From: Scleromitrula shiraiana
Taxonomy: Eukaryota > Ascomycota > Leotiomycetes > Helotiales > Sclerotiniaceae
DNA: 64,000 nt
Assembly (NCBI GenBank): GCA_028455995.1
Contig: JABELC010000010.1
Location: 1,886,001-1,950,000 of the forward strand
Direction of reading: 5' to 3'
In this document: piece after piece, positions 24,522 through 36,100 of the stretch
Layout of the letters: each line of letters begins with the position of its first letter
Position numbering within the stretch: the first letter of the stretch is position 1
The notes under the pieces: generated by a model
Databases searched by the model: none
Told to the model about the DNA's origin: nothing
Seen by the model: only the letters and a program-made list of their open reading frames with translations
Made by a program: the position numbers and the translations under genes

Positions 24522-26024
24522 ATGGGAGATACCGAGCCAACAAATCATAATTACGCCTCAAGAGGCTGGTTCAGTAAAACTGGCGCACCTCATTGTGATG
24601 TCGAAAACATCTTACTCGATACACTCCGAAGAAATTATCCGGATCATCATGTCACTCGCATCAATCCTATAAAATGTGATCTCTTCGGCTATGTCAATGC
24701 TGGACATGCAATTGCTGTTCGCGATGATAATGGTGCTAACCATACCATTCGTTCATACCAAGCACCCAACTTCCGTCATCAGAAGAAGTCTGGACAACTT
24801 CACGATCAAATCAGGTTCGGTAGATGGATATACAAATGGCAGTCCAAGGAATATATCATCTACAAAGCTGTATACGATGTACCATTTCGCATCACCCCGC
24901 AATTAGTTTTTGTGCTCTGTCCCAAGTTCACTGAGGTTTCTCTCCTGGAAGATCATCATCCTGAAACAGACTTACTCCTTGAAGCCGTTGGGATTTGGTC
25001 TAATGAACTGCATGATGAAATCTACGTTTTCGATAACGAGACTTGGACAAAGGATAAAGGTCTTTATGATTCTGTGAAGGATGCTTCTTGGGATGATGTT
25101 ATTCTCAGTCAGCAAATGAAAGATAATCTTATCTCGGATGTTCAAGGGTTCTTCGATAATCAATCACTGTACAAACGACTCGCGGTACCTTGGAAACGCG
25201 GTATCATCATTCATGGTTTACCAGGCAATGGCAAAACAATATCCATCAAAGCTCTTATCAATTCTATTTCGAAGATGGATGAACCAGTTCCAAGTCTTTA
25301 CGTCAAGAGCCTCGATGGTAACTGTCATGGACCGAAATGGTCTATCAATGAAATATTCAAACATGCAAGAGTTATGGCTCCTTGTTTATTGATATTCGAA
25401 GATTTGGATAGTCTTGTTACAGATAAGACTCGTTCTTATTTCTTGAATGAAGTTGATGGTCTCGAATCAAACGATGGAATTCTCATGATCGGCTCCACAA
25501 ATCATCTCGATAAGCTTGATCCTGCTATCTCGAAGCGACCAAGCCGATTTGATAGGAAATATCACTTCAAGCTTCCGGATGAGGAGGAACGAAAGCTGTA
25601 TTGCATGTACTGGCGAAATAAGTTGCTTCATAGTGATGTGGTTGAATTCTCCGAGGATCTTTGTCCGATCATTGCAAAGTTGACGGAAGGATTCAGTTTT
25701 GCTTACTTGAAAGAATTGTTTGTTATTGCATTGCTGACGATAGCAAGAGGTTCTCTTGAATTTAGTGAAGAATATGAAACCAGAAGTAGTAGTTCTATTG
25801 ATGACGGTGTTGTGGTTGAGAAGGAGGAAACTTCGGAAGGGAAGGAAGGGGAACTTTATACAGACAATTTCATTCCCAATGTGGAGATTCCGGTCCATCT
25901 CAAGGGAAACCTTCTTTTGAAAGCTATTGTTGCCCAAGCTAAGACTCTTTTGGATGAGATGGATAATACTGGCGAGGATTCGACAGTGAGTGGGAAGGCT
26001 GAATGCGAGGATGGTTGCTGTTGA
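24522..26024 (+). CDS. AAA+ ATPase of a fungal P-loop family
   Basis: A single-exon frame of 500 residues from the ATG at 24522. An upstream in-frame ATG at 24414 would add 36 residues with a hydrophobic stretch. I prefer 24522 because the added segment looks like translated leader, but a signal anchor is possible. The N-terminal half (about 200 residues) has no motif I recognise. The AAA module is clear: Walker A G-L-P-G-N-G-K-T (232-239), Walker B C-L-L-I-F-E-D-L-D (about 287-295), sensor 1 G-S-T-N (about 324), and the Arg finger region R-P-S-R-F-D-R-K (about 339-346), as in BCS1/FtsH-like AAA domains. The Ser/Glu-rich segment near 420-450 looks disordered, and the end is Cys-rich (C-E-D-G-C-C). 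The substrate is unknown. Confidence 0.85.
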   Translation: MGDTEPTNHNYASRGWFSKTGAPHCDVENILLDTLRRNYPDHHVTRINPIKCDLFGYVNAGHAIAVRDDNGANHTIRSYQAPNFRHQKKSGQLHDQIRFGRWIYKWQSKEYIIYKAVYDVPFRITPQLVFVLCPKFTEVSLLEDHHPETDLLLEAVGIWSNELHDEIYVFDNETWTKDKGLYDSVKDASWDDVILSQQMKDNLISDVQGFFDNQSLYKRLAVPWKRGIIIHGLPGNGKTISIKALINSISKMDEPVPSLYVKSLDGNCHGPKWSINEIFKHARVMAPCLLIFEDLDSLVTDKTRSYFLNEVDGLESNDGILMIGSTNHLDKLDPAISKRPSRFDRKYHFKLPDEEERKLYCMYWRNKLLHSDVVEFSEDLCPIIAKLTEGFSFAYLKELFVIALLTIARGSLEFSEEYETRSSSSIDDGVVVEKEETSEGKEGELYTDNFIPNVEIPVHLKGNLLLKAIVAQAKTLLDEMDNTGEDSTVSGKAECEDGCC

Positions 26025-28380
26025 TTCTTTTTCTTTGGATAATTGATTCTTTTGTGTTGCTTGAGGGTTAAATTCATGCTTAATTTGAGTTTGGTGCTTA
26101 ATTAATCAACGATGCTTTCTTTCAGTTCTGTTATGCATTATGCACCCACTTTGGATTCATATTTTCATTGTTTAATTTTCAGTCAAAAAATATAAGATTT
26201 TACGCTATCCGTGTTACCTGAACATGCAAAAATACACGATTGTCCTGAACTACTTCAGTTGCTTCGGAGATTTGCTTTTTCTATATTCACATAAATCCAG
26301 GAGCGCCCATTCGGAATCTGCTTGCTCACCTCTCACAAGATTTCATCCTATAAATACAAGACATAGCAAATCAAGGATTCTTTTGCAAACTATTATTTCG
26401 TAAATTCCCGAAAAACTTTATGAGGAGACGATTGCTGGCTGTTGTCTCGTTGCCCACGAAGTAAAGGAGTATTTCTCGTCGACATGTGAATCGAGAAAAA
26501 TAACGAGAATCTTCACTATCATTCTCTACAAGAATTATTATTGTTGTTATCAGTACTATTCAATGCATTGCCAATCACAAATATCTGTTGTCATTGCCTC
26601 ACATTGTCGAGACTCATCCGTTGTTAATTCAACATCACCCAACCTATCAAGATGCCACTCAATTACATGACTGAATCACAGATCCTTAGAGGGAAGGTCG
26701 GCCGTATCATTGCTTTCCAGCCCATTGTGTGTAACGGCATTAAAAGAACTACACTGATCTTGTTTCAACCAAAATTAATGGAGCGAAGTTCCCTATTTTA
26801 TACCCAACTATTCGCTTCGGCTGCAGTATCAATTTACACTCTTGAGGGAGAGGATCTCTGCAACCAATCATGTTTACATTAGAGAATGAGATTTTTCAAT
26901 CAATTCCAACAACTTAGATCTGGAGTCCAAGTATATAAATACCAACTTTTAACACGAATCCACGAATCGTCCACTTACGCACAACAGCATCTACCAACCC
27001 TCATGTGGAATTTCCATGAAAATTGCGAAGGATTAATTGGTCATCTTTTTTACCATTTCTCTTACGCGAATGTATTCACTCTCTGTATAACTTGATAATG
27101 TTTCAAGGTCTGTATTATTGTGAATTACCATCAGTGTTGTCATCTGCTTTAGTTATCGGCTTTGTTAGATATGTATATCTATCCTGTTGTTATTAGTAGT
27201 TTTAATATTATTTCATGACAGGCTTGAAGAGGGCTAGAGCTTGGAAGTCAGTAGATATTTTCTAATGATGTGACAGACTAGGCATTGATAGTTGTAGGTG
27301 CTATTGGATATGATTGAGATGCTGTTGACTTCAATCCGGAAAAGATGCAAGCTTTTAAATTCATAAGTTGAATTGAACCATGTGTGACTATTCACTTCTT
27401 TATGTACCTCGTTCTATCTGATCTATAGTTGTTGCATATTCATTCAATCCCATTGTTCAAAATTGGGTTGAGAGTTCAGAAATTTGGAGTTGAATTCTCG
27501 ATTTGATTTAGAGCATTGAAACTAAATGCACATTTCTAGTATATTCTGATACCTAGATACCTCATGCTGTCTCACATTATATCATTAAGTTCGAATAATG
27601 CATATAGTAATGGCTTTTTGAGAGATTTCCGCCCTACATAGTTTAGCTCGTAGCATCTGTCTCAAGCAGAGTCAAATTGAATTTTCGAGACAGGTCTTTA
27701 CTTGCATGCATTTGAATTTCTATTCTAGTAAATATTTGACAAACTGGATTCAATGCCATTGGGGCAAATTATTATCTTAGAATGTAAACACTAATCCGCT
27801 AGCATCAGGAATCCTATGCAAGATACAGTTATCCACCACCGATTCTCGAATCTCATATTCCCATACCAAGGGAAATTTATATAATAATCCTCAATGAAGT
27901 TGAACCATCTTTTATAATTCGTTTAGTCCGGTACGTGGTTATGCCATGAGGGTTGATAGTGTTAGTTAGTACTTAGGCTAACTTCACTTGAAGCTAATTA
28001 ATCCACCAAGTACATTTCTAGCATGCTTTCATTATTCACAATCATAAGTTTAACATACTTAAACAATAATTTTTATACTGGTATTAATTGAATTGGGGTG
28101 CTATACAAGTGCGCATGCGACTGCCTCCCCCATTCCGGGAATCCGGGGGGAAAGGTCGACGAACTAGTTTAGTTAGCACTCCCCAAATACCAAGGTAGTC
28201 TCGAACTACCGATACTATCATTTAGTAGTATAACTAGTCTCCAGAAAGTCCTATATATTCTCACACATAACCCAATTTCATAAATAAACCGGAATAAATT
28301 TAACCTATAATCTAATCATTCATTTACAAAACATCAAAGACTCCTCAATTTATTCAACTATTTATGAATCCACAAACACC
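26025..28380. other. intergenic, structured patch near 28.1 kb
   Basis: 3' flank of the AAA gene followed by ordinary AT-rich sequence. A short frame at 26652-26882 (+, 76 codons) starts after a CATCACCCAACCTATCAAG leader but has no motif or supporting downstream exon. A hairpin-forming patch lies at 28092-28210. No gene is firmly supported. Confidence 0.4.
28092..28210. other. hairpin-rich GC island
   Basis: Within AT-rich DNA, TTGGGG-TGCTA (28092) pairs with TAGCA-CCCCAA (28174-28186) around a GC-rich interior. The interior has CCCCCATTCC...GGAATCCGGGGGG (28127-28150) and a GCGCATGCG palindrome. GGTAGT-CTCGA-ACTACC (28195-28211) forms a further stem. It could be an element end or a structured RNA; neither is established. 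Confidence 0.4.
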
Positions 28381-28767
28381 ATGGAATCCACCAAAGCAAT
28401 AACTTCCCAATGCCCATCCACCACCGCTACTGGCGCAGCATCCGAAATGGTAGATTGTGTCGTCAAATACATAATCATCAATCCCTCGGAATCAGAGTAT
28501 CTCTTGTCCGGATATATCTCAACTCCCTCAACCGTAACCAAGAAGGAACTTTTTGCTCAACCATTATCATGCCGAGGTTTATTAGCCATTGCTTTGATTA
28601 TTATTTTCGGTATATTTGTTGTGTTGTGTATTGGTGCTTGCTGCAATGTTTGTGCTGAGGCTTTAAGCGAACGTTCTGGTGGACCGGCACAACCTGTGTC
28701 TAAGATTACGCATGGGGATAGATATATGCATAGGGATGCAAATAGGGATAGTTATGTAGTTTATTGA
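28381..28767 (+). CDS. small single-pass membrane protein, unrecognised
   Basis: A 128-residue single-exon frame. The ATG is preceded by CAAACACC, a good fungal start context, and by a long A/C-rich leader. The N-terminal 60 residues are Ser/Thr-rich with two Cys. Residues about 65-92 form one strong membrane helix (L-L-A-I-A-L-I-I-I-F-G-I-F-V-V-L-C) that runs into a Cys cluster (C-I-G-A-C-C-N-V-C), possible palmitoylation or metal sites. The cytosolic tail is charged and Tyr-rich (D-R-Y-M-H-R-D-A-N-R-D-S-Y-V-V-Y). I see no signal peptide and do not recognise the family. Position of the helix and start context support a real gene. Confidence 0.55.
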   Translation: MESTKAITSQCPSTTATGAASEMVDCVVKYIIINPSESEYLLSGYISTPSTVTKKELFAQPLSCRGLLAIALIIIFGIFVVLCIGACCNVCAEALSERSGGPAQPVSKITHGDRYMHRDANRDSYVVY

Positions 28768-31229
28768 ATGGGAATCGAGTGATTGGTGAACTAATCTTAT
28801 TTGTGATAGAGAGAGAGATGTGGAGGCCCAGAAATAGGGGTTTGGTTGAGATGGAGGGTAGAATGTACGATCAACTTATGGAATTGAGGATAAGGAGGAG
28901 GTTTATATCATTGGGTTTTATATTTGGATGGCGAGATTGAATTTAAGTTCGATGTTTTGCATTTTGGAAGATAGTGAACGCCGGGAAAGCATGATTCCAA
29001 GATATCTTTTATGAACTAGGAGGTGCACTAATTCATTCATCATCTTTCAGTTGAACAATCAGAATATCATACTATTTAATTTTAAATTGAATGATACAAT
29101 GTTTCAATAGCTTGAGACGGAGTTGGACAATTTAATGTTTTCATTATTTGACCCCAAATTGAACAATAGAATATGATAATACCATTCTAAAACTATTCCT
29201 GTTCAAAAGTAACTATTGAACATTCCAGGATCACTCATTACATGAAACATTTCAAGTTGTATAAGTATCAAGAGGAGAAGCAAGAAAGTTTCAATCTTAC
29301 GATCACTTTATTCTCTGAAATCTATACTTTTCATTTCATGCACAAGGATATCTACAGCTCGGATTATTAAAGTTGAGTTGATGGACGATATTATGCTCTC
29401 GAGGGGAGGGAGCTTCCATACAAGGTTGGTGGTTGTTAATCCAAAATGAGAGCTCTAATCAATTAACAGTAACGATGAGTATGCACTGATTTAGCAATGA
29501 GAGTGTTGATACTACAGTTAGTTTCTTAGTGACAATGAGCATGAGAGTCATAATATGATGGTAGGAATGAATGCTAGATTTGATCTCACCTACTCGTTTC
29601 TATTTCCAGCTATCTCTATTAGTTTTCATAACCGCTGTCATTACTGCCCAACTAATATGTGAATTGACCTCACAGTTTCAAACATTCTGATATCACATCC
29701 CTAACTTGAACATTGAAAACTCCTGATTTCCATTTAAACGCCAATTATACCCAATCCTGTGAGCCAGTGTAATGCAACAATAATTTGGTATAGAAAGAAG
29801 AAAACCAAGAGTCAATGGAAGCCCTTTTATACCATTCCACATCTCTCTCCTCCCCACTTGATACTCGATATAACCACCAACAACCATATCCAATTCCACA
29901 TTCACTCCTTCTATCTACAACCCACCCCTCCCCTCAGGCTAAAATTCTCAAACCACTACCTAGGTATAAAATCCCTCCCTTGTACATGAGAATAAGATCA
30001 CCAAGAGCAGAAGCACAAAATCGATGTCATGACATAGAAAACCATGTACGACTCATACCCCATACTGGATCTTTGCATCTAACTCAAAGTCTAAGATGGA
30101 CATGGATATGTAAGAGTGATGGGTATCATTGGCGGAGGGGTTGCGATGGGAGTTTGACAACGATAACTCAACGCCAACCAATAAATTTGGAAGTAAAAAT
30201 GGCAACAACAAGCCTCTATCATATCCGAATATAACAATAAAACCAGAATCAACAACCCGGATTCAAACAATCAAACCCCAAAATCTAGGTATCCGAACCG
30301 GGAGAATGGACCATAAATCAGCATGCCACCCCCATCCATCATCTTCTCTTCGTCTAAGAACATTTGAAAGGAGTAATACACCACTGGAAAGCATCGAACA
30401 AGCAGCCTTTGTCTTTCGAGGAAATTTTGCCGAGGGGAACTCAGGATATGAGAAGGGGAAGGGGATTTATATCGTGTGGGGTGGGTTTGGTTTGCAGAGG
30501 GTGGGGAATGGGGAGTGTAGTGAATATATATATTTGTGAGAGATTGGGGGAGAGAGGATATAGGATGAATGTGGGAGATGGTGATGATGATGGGTACTGG
30601 TGGTTTATCGAGGATTTGTGGTGGGTTGTGATTGAGAGGGAGAGGGAGAGGGATATAATGAAATGGTACACACAACTAGATGATTGATATATCCTAGCAT
30701 AGATATTTAAATAGTAAATATGAGTAAGAAGAAAGGGAAAAATAGACGATAGGTGTAAGAAGATGGCGGAATGAAGAAAAGAGATTTGCAGTGAGGCCAG
30801 AATCTATTGTGTAACCCTCTTGGTTGCTAGATACTAATTAATCTACATCTAGATGATTTTCCAAATGATATTGGACATAATGAACAGTATTACATTTCAA
30901 TATTTAATCGTTAGTTTCAATTGAGATACCGAATTATTTTGAATAGGAGGGGTTTGAATTTATTTATACAGTTCGAACGCCTACCAATTAACACGATCGA
31001 GCTGTATTACTTCGCTTCGTGGCTTGGCGTATTTTTATCGCAGCAGAAAAAGAATGATACAGATATGACTATCCATATCAAATAAAACAACTTTTTTTAG
31101 TCCCATCTCCCTCCCAATAATCAAAGAAAGTGAAACCATCGCGCAACTAAACAGCTTCGTCTGGGTATCTATCTCATGACAATCCACCCCTCTCTCTATC
31201 GGAGTCTATCCACCATTCGAAACCTCTAA
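28768..31229. other. intergenic, no gene seen
   Basis: Overlapping short frames at 29693-30687 on both strands are mutually antisense and low in complexity (GAGAGG and GATGGTGATGATGATGG runs), and none has domain motifs. The sequence near 31229 is the 3' flank of the GNAT gene. Confidence 0.45.
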
Positions 31230-32015
31230 TTACATAGTAACAGGTTCAATATTAACCCTCTTAAACATCCCCACATGTTTCATTCCCTCTTCATCCCAAG
31301 TTCCCATCCCCTCATCGACCTGGAATCCCCACTTTGCGTAGACCGGAATAACTGGTTCCTGAGCATGTACGCACATCAAACCATTCCATACAGGTATATC
31401 ATCCAGAGTTCTGGCTCCCAACTTATCCATGCCCATATTCGCAATCGATGGATTGAAATATGCAGGATTTTGTTGAGCCCATGATATCGCAGCTCCTAGT
31501 AATAACTTCGAAATTCCTGATCCCCTGCAGTCTTTAACAATCGCCAGTCGGCCCAGTTTGATGTACGGCTCTACCCCATCATGATATGTGGTTGCTCGAT
31601 CGACGATGTATGGAGGAGGATTGGTTCCGGTTTCTGGACCGTGGAGCACGAAGTTTGATCCAGGTTCTGGATGAGGTGGATGAGGAAATGGTACTAGTCG
31701 GATGGTACCAATAGGTTGAGATGTGGTTACGCTTTTCTTTCTTTGCAAGATGTTTCCATCGCCATCCTTCACTTCTTTTTGGGTGGTTTCGTTGACAGAG
31801 GCGTAAATCACCCAATGACAAGATCTTGGATCGTCGGAATCAAATTCATTTTCGAGGGGAACATTTTGTTCTCCTACAAATACGTTCTCTCGAACTTCCA
31901 TAGCATCTAGGAAGGTTTTGGGTATATGTTTGGGCTGCTCCGATGAGGGGAGTTTGCGATCGTAACCATCTAGTTTAGTTGGACCTAGAAATTGAATGAA
32001 AGGAGTTGCAGACAT
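31230..32015 (-). CDS. GNAT-family N-acetyltransferase
   Basis: A 261-residue single-exon frame with stop at 31230. GNAT features: R-E-N-V-F-V-G-E-Q-N-V-P near residues 42-53 (the early E-x-F-V-x-E-Q-x-V pattern of ElaA-like acetyltransferases), P-I-G-T-I-R-L-V-P (strand 4), then I-K-L-G-R-L-A-I with V-K-D-C-R-G-S-G-I-S-K-L-L-L, the acetyl-CoA pyrophosphate loop (R/Q-x-x-G-x-G/A variant), and Y-A-K-W-G-F (the usual Y-x-x-x-G-F end motif). An insertion of about 60 residues, partly Pro-rich (P-H-P-P-H-P-E-P), separates strands compared with bacterial enzymes. The substrate is unknown; it transfers acetyl from acetyl-CoA to an amine. It shares a divergent upstream region with LHS1. Confidence 0.85.
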   Translation of the reverse strand: MSATPFIQFLGPTKLDGYDRKLPSSEQPKHIPKTFLDAMEVRENVFVGEQNVPLENEFDSDDPRSCHWVIYASVNETTQKEVKDGDGNILQRKKSVTTSQPIGTIRLVPFPHPPHPEPGSNFVLHGPETGTNPPPYIVDRATTYHDGVEPYIKLGRLAIVKDCRGSGISKLLLGAAISWAQQNPAYFNPSIANMGMDKLGARTLDDIPVWNGLMCVHAQEPVIPVYAKWGFQVDEGMGTWDEEGMKHVGMFKRVNIEPVTM

Positions 32016-33117
32016 TTTGTAATGGATTGTATTCTTCGGTTTTAGTTGCAGATTAGTGGTAACAGAGTTTCGGCTTTGTAAAGGAAGTGATGGATTCGTA
32101 GCTGGTTAAATACCGATAAAAGAGGGGACTATGTCGATCAAGTTTCGTACTGTACTCGTAAAGCCTGATTAGTCGTCACTCCTCGCACTTGAAGATATGA
32201 CTGCATTCATATTGTTCCGATGATGATGATATGAGGGTATGACTGACCTGCAGCCTTGAGATACAGGAAATTGGCTACTATCAACTCTCAATCTGTTGGT
32301 TACTAGAACACTCGAAGATGATTCGGTCAATTGGATGCTGATAAAAGAAGTAGTTATGAATCAGGCTCAATTGGAACAATTTGCCGTGAATGATTCAGTC
32401 TGTTCTTGATGAGTCAGTGAGATATAGCAAAGGTGATATTGATGTTGAAGTCGATGATCTAATGCAATAAAAGATCAGAGATTCTTTGATAGTAGTTGTG
32501 GGCGGGTAAATGATGTCGTCGGTAATATGAAGATCAAAGGTTTACCACTATGTAAACCATGAAGTTGTTGTTTGATCCAATCTGAGAGAAAGAAAGCTAA
32601 GGTTGGAAGAAAACATGGCGGGGAAACGACAACTTTCACCCCGCGATTATCATCGGAGGTTCGGAGATTAATTGGGTAGATTTTAAACTATGATATCACG
32701 ATAAGACTTCTTATCGGACCTTCATGGTACGGAATAATTATAATTATCCGATGTATAGCTATCAATTTTGAATAGCTGTCCTCTTTTTATATGATGACTA
32801 AGGTTAATTGACAAGCCTCTCTCTGTATAATTCTACCAAAGGTATTTGAAAAGGAATACCTGTCATTAAGAGTAATTATAGAAGAAATTGAGGATACATC
32901 TTGCCTTATTCTTACAATTGAATCCAATTCCTAAGTAATTGGGGTGAGAAATAGAATTGTGGACAGATTCTATGTCGGATAATTGAGGGCTTGGTTTCAA
33001 AGATATAGTTCTTTGTCCCCATAACTCTATCTATCTTACAACCTCTGCTTCATTCATTTAGCAGTAGCAGTTAAGCTCTTCTCCTTTTAAATTCCCTTAC
33101 CGCCATCGACACACAGT
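32016..33117. promoter_or_regulatory. shared divergent upstream region, GNAT / LHS1
   Basis: 1.1 kb between divergent starts. Pyrimidine- and A/T-rich stretches lie just before the LHS1 ATG (TTCTCCTTTTAAATTCC). I did not find a convincing canonical unfolded-protein or heat-shock element by eye. Confidence 0.4.
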
Positions 33118-36100
33118 ATGGCTTCTCTTTCTCGAGTTTCTTCGAGAAAGATATTCTCTTCACCAATTCTTACCATATTATGTTTATTTTATGTCTTCAG
33201 TTCCACAGCATTGGCTGCGTCGGCAGTCATAGGCGTTGATTTAGGATCAGAATATATCAAAGCAGCTTTAGTAAAACCCGGTATACCGCTCGAGATCGTC
33301 CTAACGAAAGATTCACGAAGAAAAGAAACCTCCGCCGTTGCTTTTAAGCCATCAAAAAACCCAATAAGTGGATCATTCCCAGAAAGAGTTTACGGATCTG
33401 ATGCTGTAGCTTTGGCTGCTCGATTTCCTGGAGATGTTTACCCAAATTTGAAACCCCTTTTGGGTCTGCGAATCGAAAACGATGTCGTCAAGGAATATGG
33501 CATAAGACACCCAGCTTTACAAATGGAAGCGGAGAAAACTAGAGGAACCGCTGCTTTCAAGAGCGGTGCTTTTGCTGCGGATGAGCAAGCATGGTCTGTA
33601 GAGGAAATATTGGCTATGGAATTACAAAGTATACAAAAGAACGCGGAGGCTTTGGCCGGTAGCACAGTAAAAGATCTTGTTATTACCGTACCGGCATTCT
33701 ACACCGCGGAAGAGAAAAGAGCAGTTTTATTGGCAGCTGAATTAGCAGGTCTTCGAGTTTTGGAATTGATCAGTGATGGATTAGCTGTTGGGCTCAACTA
33801 CGCCACCTCCCGCACATTCCCAAGTATCAGTGAGGGTGCGAAACCTGAGTACCATGTGGTCTTCGATATGGGTGCTGGATCTACAAAGGCCTCGGTTTTG
33901 AAATTTCAAGGACGAACCGTAAAAGACGTTGGAAAATATAACAAAACTATTCAAGAGGTTCAGGTTCTTGGAAGTGGTTGGGATAGAACACTTGGAGGTG
34001 ATGCTTTAAACGCAATCATTGTTGATGATATGATCGCACAATTCGTCGCATCTCCAGCAGCACAAAAAGTCTCAGCAACTGCGGAAAAGGTTCAAGCCCA
34101 TGGAAGAGCTGCTGCAAAACTCTGGAAGGAAGCGGAGCGATTACGGCAAATCCTTAGTGCCAATGCCAATACCCAAGCCAGTTTTGAAGGACTTTACGAA
34201 GATGTTGATTTCAAATACAAGATCAGTCGAGCAGAATTTGAGAAATTGGCTGAAAGCCACGCCACTCGTGTTGGTGTAGTTATCGAGAAAGCTATTGGTG
34301 CTAGTGATCTAGAACTCCATGAAATTGATTCCTTTATTCTCCACGGGGGTGCGATCAGAACACCATTTGTTCAGAAAGAACTCGAAAAGATCGTCGGAAG
34401 CCCAGACAAGGTTCGCACAAATGTTAACGCTGATGAGGCTGCCGTATTCGGTGCCGGATTTAGAGGGGCTGGACTCAGCCCTTCATTTAGAGTTAAGGAG
34501 ATTAGAAGCTTTGATGGTGCTTCTTACGCTGGTGGAATTAAATGGATCAACATCGACAAAAAGGAGCAACACCAAAGATTGTGGAAGCCAAACTCTAATC
34601 TGAATGCAGAGAAGCAATATACCTTCAAGAATCAAGAAGATTTCACAATTGAGTTCTATCAACATGTTGCATCATCCGAAAAGGTATCTCCTGGAGCAGC
34701 AGAAAAACCATTGAAAGCTATTACCAGTCAGAATTTGACTGAATCTGTTGCTGAACTCAAGGACAAACACAACTGCGATAATAAAGACATCCTTGTCAGA
34801 TTGAGTAGTCGCCTCAGTCCTATTAATGGCGAAATTGAGATTGTCAAATTCGTTGTTGATTGTGAAGTTGATCAACCAGAGAAAGGTAGCGTGGTTGATA
34901 GTGTTAAGGGAATGTTCGGTTTCGGAAAGAAAGATCAAGCACCATTGTCAGAAGATGCTGAAGAAACTGTTGAAAGTTCTAGCACATCGACCACCTCAAC
35001 TTCCTCCTCAACTGCCTCATCATCTGAAAGCTCAAAGTCAGCTTCCGCATCAGCCAAGGAGTCCAGCGAGAAGAAGACCAAAAAGCACACTATTGTTATT
35101 CCACTTAAGTACGAAGCAGAGCTCAAAGGTATCCCGGAATTACCAGTCTCTGAAATCACTAGAATGAAGGATCGTATCGCGGCATTCAATGATTCGGATC
35201 GATCTCGTCGTCTACGTGAGGAAGCTTTGAATCAACTTGAAGGTTTCACCTACAAAGCAAGAGATTTACTTGACAACGAGAGATTCATAGCAGCATCAAC
35301 CGAAGCTGAACGTTTAGATTTGGACGCAAAGGCAAAGGCTGCAAGTGATTGGATCTATTCCGGCGGTGCAGATGCCACTCGGGATGAACTGAAGGCTCGT
35401 CTTAAGGAAATGAAAGATATCGTTACACCTATCGAAAAGAGAAGGGATGAAACCGAGGGCAGACCAGAGAAATTAAAAGCTCTCAACGAAGCTCTAGAAC
35501 AAACCAAATCATTCATCGCCGGTATCAAAGAGCAAATCAAGAACGATACCGCAGCCCACTCTTCATTCAGCGCCTCAAAATCCGGTTCATCATCCTCCTC
35601 CCCATCCACCACCGCCACCGTAGACGACTTCGCAGATCTCGAAGACGAAGACCCATCCTCAACCGCAACCGTTACCGCCGCCCCTGAAGAAGAAACCCTC
35701 GACCCACCCGTCTACACCGAAGCCGATCTCATCAAACCCGAAGAACTCTACGCCACAATCTCAAAATGGATCGAGGATCTCCTCCCCCAACAAGAAGCCC
35801 TCTCTCCCACTGCGGACCCCGTTCTCTTGATTAAAGACCTCGCGGAAAAAACAAAACAACTCCAGGATATTGGTGTGGAGTTACTGATGAAGAGTATGAA
35901 ACAACCGTATAAATCCTCCCGAAAACCAACATCCTCGTCGAAGAAGTCTACAAAATCAAAGACTAAGTCGAAGAAGGATAAGAAGGCGAAGAGCACGAAG
36001 ACGGGGGATGCGGCAGAGGCCGAGAAGACGGTGGATTTTGGTGGGAAGCCGATTTTTAAGGTGGGCGAGAACGATGAGATGCCGAGTGAGGAGCAGATTT

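Noticed and set aside
26652..26882. 76-codon frame with good start context
   Set aside because: No motif and no homologous features seen; too short to accept alone.
28081..28215. tRNA-like gene in the hairpin patch
   Set aside because: No A-box/B-box pair or acceptor stem with the right spacing on either strand.
29815..30687. overlapping frames of 107-139 codons
   Set aside because: Mutually antisense, low complexity and without motif; no consistent exon chain.
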